NCBI RefSeq assembly: GCF_037126465.1
Contig: NC_088201.1
Location: 66,796,879 to 66,860,878 of the forward strand
Length of the DNA: 64,000 nt
Direction of reading: 5' to 3'
Source: Ornithodoros turicata
Lineage: Eukaryota; Arthropoda; Arachnida; Ixodida; Argasidae
The position numbers and the translations under genes were made by a program. Below are positions 54,420 to 64,000 of this stretch, piece by piece (within the stretch, counting starts at the first letter, position 1; every line of letters starts with the position of its first letter). A model generated the notes under the pieces. The model saw nothing but the letters and a program-made list of their open reading frames with translations. It did no database searches and was not told the DNA's origin.

Positions 54420-55301
54420 CATAGGTGGGGAGTAACGCGTTACAAAGTAGTGCGTTACCGGTAACGCGTTACATTCGGGTAGTGGAATATGGTAACGCAT
54501 TACATTTGGGAGAAAAGTAATGAGTAACGTAACGTCATTACATTTTTACTAACTAACGCGTAACGGCGTTATGCGTTACTGCGTGTTTGGGAACATTGCT
54601 GCATCGTCTAAACTTGAAAGCTTGAGCGAGGACCGTGCCTGTAGACTCCGGGAAAATCTCCTATTTTTTCTATTCATCTTCAACAATGACAAGAAGGTCA
54701 CATCCGCACCCGCGAAGAACGCAAAAGGACTATTGACCTACCCTGGTTGAGATGTCACCTTTGTTTACCACCTCTATTTTTCACTCCCTTTGGTATTTTT
54801 CGGACGAATGGGGTAAAAGCGACAGAAAAATATCCTCTACCGTCTGAACAAGTAACAAAGTACCAAGGAATTCGCTGTTTGGATTTATACTGTGTGAGAT
54901 AAAAGGTCACCGTCTCTATCAACCTTCACAAGCAGCACGCACGTGTCATTAGGACTCTGCTCAGCCACTGCCACACAGATGAAAATTTTGAGCGTCAACT
55001 ACTTCTGCGTTGCAATAAATCATGCATGTAAGTTTTGTTCATGCGTGACCCTTGTTCGTGCACAACATTGCGTGTATTGATCTGCGGAACGCACTTGTGT
55101 GACTCAACCGAATATGGTACATATTATAAGGACAACTAGCGAAGTAATGCAAAAGTAACGGCATTACTTATCAGAAATAACGGCGTTAGTAACGCGTTAC
55201 CTACTATCGCAACAGTAACGAATAACGTAACGCGTTACTTTTTGAAAAAGTAGTGAGTAACGGTAGTGCACTACAAAATAAAAGTAAATTTCCCACCTAT
55301 G
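54420..55301. mobile_element. hAT-type MITE, 882 bp, inserted in the RT
   Basis: The exact 8-bp duplication CTTAAAAC lies at 54412-54419 and 55302-55309. The inverted ends are CATAGGTGGGGAGTAACGCG and its near-complement ending TTTCCCACCTATG. Subterminal arrays of TAACGCGTTAC flank an unrelated interior. The RT reading resumes directly after the second duplication. Non-autonomous. Confidence 0.92.
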
Positions 55302-55309
55302 CTTAAAAC

Positions 55310-55850
55310 GTATGTACTTGGCATCGGCTGATGTTTGAACTTTTGGCATTAATTCCTTTGTACTCTCTAAACTCGAGTTTGCTTCAGTTGTTTGGAACCC
55401 TGATCAAAATTATGTCATAAACGTGCATGGGCGTATACAAAATAATGCAGGAAGGTCTACTGTGAGCATAACTCAAGTAAAGGCTCAGTACAAAATTCCT
55501 TTGTTGTCTGTAAGGCGTAAGATATCTCGGCTCGTTCTCTTGTACGAGCTTTATAATTCTAGTTCTTCTTACGTCATACCGGCACATTTTTTATCAAGTC
55601 GACTTGACCAGCCCTATAAATTTCAGGAAATGTTCTGTCATACTGATGCCTACAAATTCTCGACATTGCAGTTGGGCATTTCTGAATGAACCCACTTGCC
55701 AGTAGAAGATGTTTCAATATCAGATTTACGCCAATTTCACGATGTTTGTGAAGGAATGTTTCTTTGAGCATGTACGTTTCTTTTAAAGTTTGTTTTCAGT
55801 GTTTCTTCCCCCTAACGTAATGTCCTTCCAGGGCCTTTAAAGTAGCACAG
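55310..55850 (+). pseudogene. CR1/L2-like retrotransposon RT, C-terminal part
   Basis: Continues the RT with Ser-Lys-Leu-Glu-Phe-Ala-Ser-Val-Val-Trp-Asn-Pro, a block characteristic of the C-terminal region of CR1/L2 ORF2. Then Pro-Leu-Leu-Ser-Val-Arg-Arg-Lys-Ile leads to a stop at 55687 and a further broken stretch. Confidence 0.75.
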
Positions 55851-57951
55851 AAGTCATTTTTAACACCCAGTTTTCTTCTTATAAAACTGTTAAGTTTGCC
55901 AGTAAGATGCACCATGCGAAGTAATTTACACCACAGTCATAATTATCGGAGAAATTGAATTTAAAATACGCCGCAAAAAGCGACCGTGCGCAACAGTGGT
56001 GAAGAGCAGTACCAGCCTGTGATCTGCCTGGAACCTCGCGCTGACGCTATAAGGGGAACGCTCGCTGATTGGCCTAGAAAAATGTTGTCTGCTACTCCGC
56101 TGTCGTCTGCTATTCGGCTGTTCGGGGTTCTGATAAAGCCTTTCTCCTTGCTCGGTAATGCTTCGGCCGCTCCTTCTATCCCCAATTCTCCGGGAAAACT
56201 GGCAAAACAGGTTTACGGCGGCAAAGGGACAATGCGCTGACCCCCACTGATCGGCAAACCGGAACGAGTCTCCTTATGCCGTCATCGGTGACGTGCCATC
56301 ATACCTCCTCATCCTCGTTATAGCTGGAGTGGCGAGTTAAGGGTGAAGGCGCGGAGCTATGTTTATGTGAGTTTTTTTCTGGGAAACAAATTGCACACAT
56401 CAAAACCTTTCGCGCTATTCGGTATAATGACACACACACTTTCATCAGATGTCTTAATCTGAATTTTTTTTGGATGGCCTTCTGTACTCCTTTAAGGTAA
56501 AATAAATCAAATGAAGTGAGATTCTTCAAACATAAACGGCTACACTTATCCTAATTGGAATAAGTTTCATCACACGAAACTGGGACCACGTTGCTTCATC
56601 GGAAGTTGACACCATTAAAAAGCTACAGAATGAAGGAATGCTTAAAGGGGTTGTGAATCCAATCCCCAACATTACACGGAATCCTGGTTGAAATGTAGAT
56701 TAATGGGTCGTAATGGGTAAATCTCCGTCGAAACCCCGTCACGCTGCGCTACCGCGTCACGGAATTATGGCATTTAGTTAGGGGAATTTTAAAACAGTTC
56801 TCAAACGCTTTGGGGCCCTAGAGAAATAAGGGGTCGTCACTACGCTTGTCAATAACCCTAACAATCGTTTGCGCCCCACAGTTGCGACGCGCCCTTGGGA
56901 AGCGCTTTGGGACGTCAAAGACCTCAAGATCCCGTCCTTAGCTGCACTTACATGGACGGGTATGTCGACTGAAGGCCCCAATCGACTGATCATTAAGCTA
57001 TACTGATCGACTGATCATATTGAATATCGTAGCGCACATTTATAACGCGAAAGTACGAATCGGATATTTTAAACAATCAAAATAGTGGTGTTGCGAAGGG
57101 CTGTTGAACCGCTGCTCTCCAGAGGGCGTCATGACGCACAACATCGCAGCGGCTGGAATCGCGGTTAGCTGGTCTTGCAATGGATGGCCCCTTCGTTGTT
57201 GTACGTCTAGGGAGCAGCGCCTCAACTGCATGCACTTCACAACGCCCCCATTTTGATTGTTTCCAATACGGGATTTCTACGTTACGCACTGTAACTTTGT
57301 TCTAAAGCATGTTTGTATCAATCAACCTGCGTTAGGAGCATGATCAAGCTAAAAGGAATGGTGATTATGCATAAGTTACATTTGAAGTGTCGATGTAAAA
57401 TCACAAGTTTCTTGCCGTTAAAACTGCTGATATCAAATGATATGGCAGAGGAGCATGTTTAACTGCAACAAAGAGTTTGAAGTGGCGAAAACTGCTTTTG
57501 AAATTGTGAAAAATAGATGTTGATGCAATGAGCCGCGAAGCTGCAAGCCTGAGAGCTGGCAGCTACAATGTGTACACTGCTCTGTATCCCCTCCGCGGGC
57601 CATGCTTCACGTATGTGTAACTTTTTCATTATTTTAGTAGTTATACTTCGATATTAACATTTGCTTGTCTTGCTTAAATAATTTAAATAATTTCTTCTCC
57701 TTCTTTCGGATTATCGCTGTCTATTTCAGCTGCTCATTTCTTGTCAGCTTGAATAAATCACCCCATAAAAATGTCCACAGAGCATCCTTCCATCGTCCGC
57801 GTATATCTCAGTAGATGTCTGTCGGACGTCTTCCAGTAGACTTTTTTTTTCAGTCCCTTGAACGTACATTATTAAGGTGTGTCCTCAATATGCCGTGAGG
57901 ACGCCCCTTTACATACCTAACGCAATATCCGCAACATGTCCAAATATAATG
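55851..57951. other. No supported gene
   Basis: Some frames are open for 60-80 codons (for example 55986-56240, both strands), but no motif or splice context stands out. Confidence 0.3.
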
Positions 57952-58653
57952 GTACAGCTCGAAGCAGAGTTAACTTGAACGCGCCTCCGACCTGCGGAGC
58001 GGGAAGAGAGCCACCCTAGCGGCATTTAGGCTAAATGAGGGGAAAGAGTGTTTCGGCTGTCATGAGCTGTTGACTCGGTATTGCATTACCATCAGCTGTT
58101 ATTATCACAGCGACATTTGTTTGGGTGTGGCGATTATGTAGAGGTGTATGCTGGCCGATATCACAAGGATGCGCTGCTGTTATCCCATTGATAGGATATC
58201 GCAGCGATGCGCGACAGATCGAGTTGGCTAGCACTGATTGCAATCATCACAGGTTAGCTCAGTTTTTTCCTGATTCATTGCGAATCCAACAAATTTGCCA
58301 CTAGAGTCCGCGCAGCCTCATTTCTTTCATCACAATGCTGAAAATGCCCCACTCAGAGAACGCGGCCACCTTCTCGTGTATCAATGAGATAGCGGCATCG
58401 CATCCTTGCGATATCAGCCAGCATACACCTCTATATAATCGCCGCAAAACCAAACAAATGTCGCGATGATAACAACAGCTGACGGTAATGCGTTGCCGAG
58501 TCAACAGCTCATAGCATGGCGGACACCCCCGCAGTACAACTGGCATAGTCGAAACACTCTATCCCTTTATTTCTCGTAAGCGCCGCTAGGGTGGCTCTCT
58601 TCCCGGTCCGCAGGTCGCAGGCGCGTTCAAGTTAACTCTGCTTCGAGGTGTAC
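57952..58653. repeat. 702-bp foldback with ~260-bp arms
   Basis: GTACAGCTCGAAGCAGAGTT at the left is inverse to the sequence ending CTCTGCTTCGAGGTGTAC at 58653. Matching continues through GAGCCACCCTAGCGGC, CAGCTGTTATTATC and AGAGGTGTATGCTGGC to about 58215 and 58385. The centre (about 58220-58380) is non-repeated. Confidence 0.72.
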
Positions 58654-60966
58654 ATGAAATATCCACGGATATCTGCACTGCGTTGTGGGTCTGTAGAGGG
58701 CGTAGTGCATTCACCGTCACTGTTGATTTTAAAGTTTATAGAACTGGGGCGCGAACAAACACGACCGAGATTAGGATTCGAACTTACTTGCATATCGATT
58801 GCGCCCCCATTTCACTGCAAGAAAGAAAGAAAGCAAAGGCAGAATACGACCACCATGAACGTGCACAAGTATCCATACCCAATCCGCAATTGGGTTAACA
58901 ACCCAACACTGGATTTATATGCTTACGTTTCGAAAGCGTTGAACCCGTAGCTTTTACTGCGTTAAATAGCGTGAGGCATTAATCACCCAGAAGAAAAAGG
59001 TTTGCTTGTGTTTAACGTACCGTTTTGCCCCATAATCGGTTCATTTCCAGCAGGTGCTAAAAGAGAGTAAAGTCCATCATCAAGTGTATGGTTGTACCCA
59101 CGTGTCCCACACAAGCCTCCAGCTTCAACAGTTAGCTGCATCCTTGTATGCAAATACATTCAAACTTAAGGACATCCTCTGTTCCCGGATCCGGTACATT
59201 TGCTCACTGGAGATTTGCCCAACGTCCGAAAGCTCAAGGCGCGAAAGCTCAAGGCGGACAAGTGATCACCAAGTTCTTTATGTAACTGTTATTTTCGCAA
59301 GTTATGTGTTGCGCTTTGTGGCACAGTATAATTGCAAAATGTTTGTCGCGGGAGAACGTACTTTGCTGTGACAGGTGGCAAACATTAAATTTCTGCGTCA
59401 TGTCGCGCATGCCTGAAGCTCCTTAATAGTAAAATAAGTCGTACATGTGCACTTCATACATTCATTGCTGCGGGTCCGGGTGGTATCAGTGGGTTATGTC
59501 GTTAAAGGCGATCATGAGTGTAATAATCGAGAGCATTTATTGGTAGTTCATTCACTTCCACAAATGTATTTAATAGTTGCGAAGCAGACTGATTTAACTA
59601 GTGAAATTTTCGCGTGCCTGACAATTGCAAAAGCGCATAAAAATAATGCGTATCAATGCTGCTTTTACGAAATGCTGTGAGGGTAATATCGGGCTTAGTG
59701 CTAAGTAATCCAGCCACAGACTTGAACCCTGACTTCGCGCTTCGTGAAAATTTGAGGCCACGAAATTAGTTTTTTTCTTCAGCAAGTGGCGAGACGCTGC
59801 GAAGGTTATCCGTATATATTCTGTCGGATGACTCCATAGCGTAATCCTGCAAGAAATGGAAATTCACTGGGCAGGTGAACCTGGAAAAGTTTTTTTGAGA
59901 GCATCTAACATTGTCACAAGTGTCTTGCGTTATGGAAGTCATTACCTCCACCAAGGGAAGACCGAAGCTGTTTTTTTGGCAGCTGTCAGAAGATGTATTC
60001 GTTTCTAAAAGGTTCAAAAAATAAAACTGTGGTTTGAAAAATACAGCGCTTATTATCGTTCACTGTTTCACACAGTGGAAAAGATAAAACTAAATTACTG
60101 AAACTGATGAAACTGTCAAGGTGGGTTCATGATAAAATAGAACGGTGTGAGCAACGGTGTCCGGTCCCAGCTCTGGATTGGTAAGCAATTGTCCGCGCCT
60201 CTCTGTCCTCAGATCCCCAATGACAATTTTGGTTTGGAAAGACTTCGCAGCACAGTACACGTAAAATATATAGAAACCTAAATTTATCAATTTCCCTAAA
60301 AGGATATCAGTGGACCAACGTTGGCGTTTTTTTCTTCTTTTTTCCGAGGCCGTGCCTCGCAATGACCCTGCTATTCAGAACTGACACCGTAAGCAATGAA
60401 TAAACAGAGCTGACACGGTGAACAATGGATAAAGAGAACTGACATCGTGAACTATGAAGAAAAAAACAGTTAATTAACAATTTCGATAATCCTCACTCTA
60501 CTGTATTGTTGCATCAATGGTATTGATATCAATGGTACTGTTGCAATCGCGCAGCCGTTCCCAAACATTCGTAAAAAATATTGAGTCCGAAATCGAACAA
60601 TATTAATTCACGTGCATAAGAAGCACATATCGACACATGGTTGAAAATGACATTCGGTTCTGTGGACTTCTGTTTTCGGATACCGTTTTCCTCCTATTGT
60701 GCCCCAAACCGCTTCCTTAAAACGATTTACTGTTTATTTCTTTAGGACACAATAAGAACTTGTGACGAGGAAGGTATAATTTCCTTAAATGAAATACTTG
60801 GGCCACAGTTGGCACACTGTCTCAGTCAATTTTCGGTCCACTTGATCGCGGCGTGCTGGATAAAATGCTTACTTGCTACGTTGTTGGTCCCATCGAGCCC
60901 TGGAAGGAACCGGTGATTATTTACGCTTTAGTTGAGAGAACAAGACGTGGAATAGGACAGACAGTG
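58654..60966. other. No supported gene
   Basis: 58780-58830 has a tRNA-like GGATTCGAAC word inside otherwise unmatched sequence, perhaps a SINE remnant. The minus-strand frame 60362-60090 has no recognised domain. Confidence 0.3.
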
Positions 60967-61083
60967 CACTCTTAAAAATGAACTTCACCGCATAGAACGC
61001 TCCTAGCCGACTATCATCCCGAATGACAAAGTTCTCGCACCTTATTTGTTGAAAACGGTAGGCGGAGCCTATTTTGTACCTAT
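60967..61083. mobile_element. Type-A palindromic MITE, left arm only
   Basis: CACTCTTAAAAATGAACTTC to GTTGAAAACGGTAGGCGGAG, then a diverged loop (ATTATGTACGGCATAA) and no right arm. An old or truncated copy. Confidence 0.68.
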
Positions 61084-61830
61084 TATGTACGGCATAATGG
61101 TTAAAACTTAAGTGAAAACTTCTGCCTGGAATGTAAAGACTCGCCAAAAAGGAGCGATTTTCTGCAGTCCTTTTTCTTATCATCTCTGCAGCAGCGTTTC
61201 GCAGGCTTATTCTGTCAGTGTAAGTTCACAGCCTAGTTCTTTATTAATTCATCTTGACATATGCAAAATATGGGCACTCTTGGTTATGTCGAACAGAAAA
61301 ATTATTGCATCCGATGATGTGCACGGGGAAAGACGCGACAGTTTAATGTAATTTAGAAACGGAGAAGTCAACTATTAGTTGGCTTTATGCTTGTTCCTCA
61401 GATATTTATTGTTTTTTGTTTGCATACCGCCTAGGATTTTCCAGCAAATTTTCCTGTTTCCTTGGATTCGCCTCTCCAACTACCTGTAGAGGCGCTCGCG
61501 TCGTCTTCAAAATGGCCGAGAAAAGAATGATCACCGATGAACAAATCAAACTGCTTCATGCCTACTTGCACGAGACACGCCTCAAAATTGTATAAATAAC
61601 CTGCCGTCTGCTATTACTGTCATTCATTTAGTGTTTCTGTTGGAGTCCGCTAGGTGGCGAGCAGCCAGTTGGAGAGCAGCAAAGCAGAAGCGCGCGCAAA
61701 AGCGACCAGCGACACATCAGACTGGCGGTGCCTTGCTTGCAAAGGGCGGTGGAGCAAAATAGCCGGGTTCTGTATGGTTTTATTGCACATCATGTGGGCG
61801 GTGGGCTCAAGTGGCTTGTGTTGGAGCCCA
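61084..61830. other. No supported gene
   Basis: 61654-61926 has overlapping plus-strand frames that run into the direct repeat below; no motif. Confidence 0.3.
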
Positions 61831-62390
61831 CGGGCTTTACTTACTCTGCTTGGATTGCAAAGTCAAATTTGTATAGTTCATTACCACAATGTGTCTCATC
61901 TTGCCCCGAAGGTTGGGGCCGATTGAGGCAATCTGCATTTTTGAATTTCTTGTTACGCGTTTATTTTAGACCGGCTGCATTTACAGGTCAGAAGCTCTAG
62001 ACCCCTAAGAATGTGCCTATGGCTACGAAAAATGAAAATTACGTGTTCAATAGAATATTTGTGTTTCATCTTGCCTTACTTACTTACTTACTTACATCTT
62101 GGCTTACTTTGCTTTACTTACTCTGCTTGGATTGCAAAGTCTAATTTGTATAGTTCATTATCACGACGTGTCTCGTCTTGCCCCGAGGGTTGGGGCAGAT
62201 TAAGACAATCTGCATTTTTGAATTTCTTGTTACGCGTGTATTTTAGGCCGGCTGTGTTCCTTCTGCATTCACAGGTCAGAAGCTCTTGTGCCGATGGCTA
62301 GTTTTTAGATTCTTTTTTGAACACATGAAACATGAAAATTACATGTTCAATTGAAAATTTGTGTCTCATCTTGCCCCACCTTCCTCTACC
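61830..62390 (+). repeat. Direct tandem repeat, two ~280-bp units
   Basis: Unit 1 (about 61830-62082) and unit 2 (about 62110-62380) share TTACTTACTCTGCTTGGATT, TTGAATTTCTTGTTACGCGT, ACAGGTCAGAAGCTCT and ATGTTCAAT words. A TTAC microsatellite (62079-62097) lies at the junction. The similar plus-strand frames in each unit follow from the duplication. Confidence 0.7.
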
Positions 62391-62935
62391 CAACTAAATG
62401 GGGTATCACCCTTTCGGTTCATTTGGTACGCTTTATATGCGTCCTTACCATATGGTGGGTAGCTTGGTGCGACATCTGTTGAGAGAAAAATGTGCGTTAT
62501 GCAGGCATTTGTCCATCTTGATACAATAACCCCAGTTACTTTGGCGCAGCATGGCCAGAGCTGCTCTTGCGCCAAAAAACCCCAAATCAAATCAAATCAA
62601 ACCAGTTACTGTACCATTAAAGCATATTTGTGAGTCAGTTCTGAGTCTTCCTTCCTGCCTTAACTACAGTGTCCTTAGGCACGTCTTTGTGCATTGGTGT
62701 AGACAGGGGAATAGTTAGAAACTTCCAAACTACGCGCGTTTTTCTTGAAGTGCACTGCTCCAGGAGCCATTTCACAACACGCGTTCGGCTGCCCGACTTT
62801 TAATGACAAATGTTTTAGCAATGAGTTACGTTCAGCTCTGAAGCAACACCGGAACCATGTACGTTAACTAAGCTATAGCGAACATCAGAAGAGCATTAAC
62901 CGAGACTGTAAACAAAATAATGACCTACAAAAGTT
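62391..62935. other. No gene; CAAAT repeat
   Basis: A short CAAAT repeat near 62585-62600. No coding signal. Confidence 0.3.
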
Positions 62936-63164
62936 GCATAATGTAAAAAAACCCGAGACTAGGGAACACGAAGGGACAGACACAAACACGAAGTCTCAAA
63001 CACAGCTGAAAATTTTACTTCACAAAACAGAAATATATACAAGCGGAAGGAAGGCGCTTGTATATATTTCTGTTTTGTGAAGTAAAATTTTCAGCTGTGT
63101 TTGAGACTTCGTGTTTGTGTCTGTCCCTTCGTGTTCCCTAGTCTCGGGGTTTTTTACATTATGC
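62936..63164. repeat. 110-bp near-perfect hairpin, 9-nt loop
   Basis: Arms 62936-63045 and 63055-63164 are almost exact reverse complements, with loop GAAGGAAGG. The arms include ACGAAGGGACAGACACAAAC. Such snap-back units may come from Penelope-like terminal repeats, but no RT is adjacent. Confidence 0.8.
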
Positions 63165-64000
63165 ATCATCTTCACCAGCTCGCTTGCTTCCTAGCCATTT
63201 TTTCACTACAAAAGTTGCTCATAGTTCTACGAGAGACAATTTACACTTCCATGGTGGTCGCTGAGGACCATTCTCCCTTTCACTTGCAGGTCAGAATGGT
63301 CCCGTCGAACGCTTCGTGTGGTGCAGGGATATTCCCAAGATCGGGGGGTGGGGATCGGGGGGTGGGGATCCCGTATAGGGGATGTGACGCGCATATCTGT
63401 TGCTTATATGGCGTTTTTGGCCTTTCTGTCCGGTATATTTTAGGCGGTTGCAAGATTGTTCGGGGTGTCAAGGGGTGCGGGGGGTGCTACCAAAATCCCG
63501 GGTGTGGTCGGTGCCACAAACATTACATACAAGTCCAGAAGAACACGCAACAACGCAGATTGTCTGTGGGGAACGCAGCCCAGAAGCTACCAGAAACTGA
63601 TACTGGGCTCGCGATGATCGCTTCCTACTAAATCGCGCACTCTAAACACGCGGGCAATACAAATACAGAAGCTACAGGTATTTCTGCCTAGCAACTGCCA
63701 CAATTTTATTACAAAACTCACATACCCATGCACTCTTCACGGCGTTACCAGTAATTTCCCCCGAAACCGCCCTCCGGATGCTGCCCAGCTTTCGGAGGAG
63801 GTATATGTTTATGGATCCATATTTGTGTATTGGTAGCCGATCTATATTACACACTCTCAGAAATTTCAGTGGCAGTTTTGCAAAAAAGAAAAAAGAAAAC
63901 AAACAAACAGGGTAGGGGTTGAGAAATCCCTGGGTGTTACACTGTTAACTCGGCTTTCTAGCATGAACACAGAAAAATAACCGTCCGCGAAAGACGTTTT
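63165..64000. other. No supported gene; G-rich tandem word
   Basis: GGGATCGGGGGGTGGGGATCGGGGGGTGGGGATCCC-type sequence at 63343-63371 (two GATCGGGGGGTGGG units) has four or more G-runs. Open frames at 63101-63631 overlap it and carry no motif. Confidence 0.4.

Noticed and set aside
23246..61083. CRISPR array from repeated similar units
   Set aside because: Units are dispersed palindromic MITEs with TA duplications at irregular spacing, in a eukaryotic genome; no spacers or cas genes.
61654..62301. Two related plus-strand ORFs as a duplicated gene
   Set aside because: The similarity comes from a non-coding direct repeat of about 280 bp; frames end at arbitrary points and lack motifs.

Overview
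The window looks like nuclear DNA of an arthropod, most likely a tick (Ixodida). Four things point that way: tRNA-derived SINEs with a Ruka-like tail known from hard ticks; BEL/Pao, Penelope-like and CR1/L2-like retroelements; hundreds of bases of TA-flanked palindromic MITEs; and short exons bounded by GT/AG splice sites. There is no bacterial operon structure, no long intact ORF, no CRISPR array and no recognisable rRNA or functional tRNA gene. Genus and species cannot be told from this sequence alone.

Host genes are few and lie on the minus strand. (1) A THAP zinc-finger gene starts at 532 and reads off the left edge in two exons (532-411 and 223-about 11). (2) A secreted or extracellular-type gene of a family I associate with ticks is read from five exons (38786-38567, 37300-37147, 36244-36120, 15929-15830, 14982-14818). 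All four junctions keep phase, and the fourth intron is about 20 kb long and packed with transposons. (3) Two more phase-compatible minus-strand exons (33340-33185 and 32813-32611) sit inside that intron and belong to an unidentified gene. Weak exon candidates are at 41554-41690 (+), 52930-53155 (+) and 14734-14676 (-).

Layout: 0-0.5 kb THAP gene; 1.2-2.0 kb Penelope-like RT fragment; 5.6-6.2 kb TA-flanked MITE; 7.2-7.7 kb large palindrome with a hammerhead-like motif; 8.1-11.3 kb decayed BEL/Pao pol; 11.3-12.8 kb foldback; 13.4 and 15.4 kb SINEs; 14.8-15.9 kb 3' exons of gene 2. From 17.4 to 23.2 kb two inverted copies of an unrecognised conserved ORF occur, one split by a 3.5 kb insertion with an 8-bp target duplication. 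From 23.7 to 26.9 kb lies a tandem duplication carrying palindromes. From 27.8 to 35.5 kb is a dense nest of palindromic MITEs around exons of gene 3. Exons of gene 2 follow at 36.1-38.8 kb, a mariner 3' fragment at 39.2-39.5 kb, SINEs at 40.0 and 40.4 kb, a TTAA-flanked MITE at 42 kb, a hAT-type element with another hAT-type element inside it at 44.2-47.0 kb, a 3-kb long-TIR element at 48.1-51.1 kb, nested small foldbacks at 51.1-51.8 kb, a CR1/L2-like retrotransposon split by a hAT MITE at 53.7-55.9 kb, and foldbacks and repeats to the end.

The dominant process is repeated insertion of elements into elements. Several insertions can be proven from the sequence by target-site duplications or by an uninterrupted relative in the same window. 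Nothing here is a clear new defence or metabolic system. The most promising unknowns are the conserved inverted ORF pair at 17.4-23.2 kb, the gene-3 exons, and the palindrome families.
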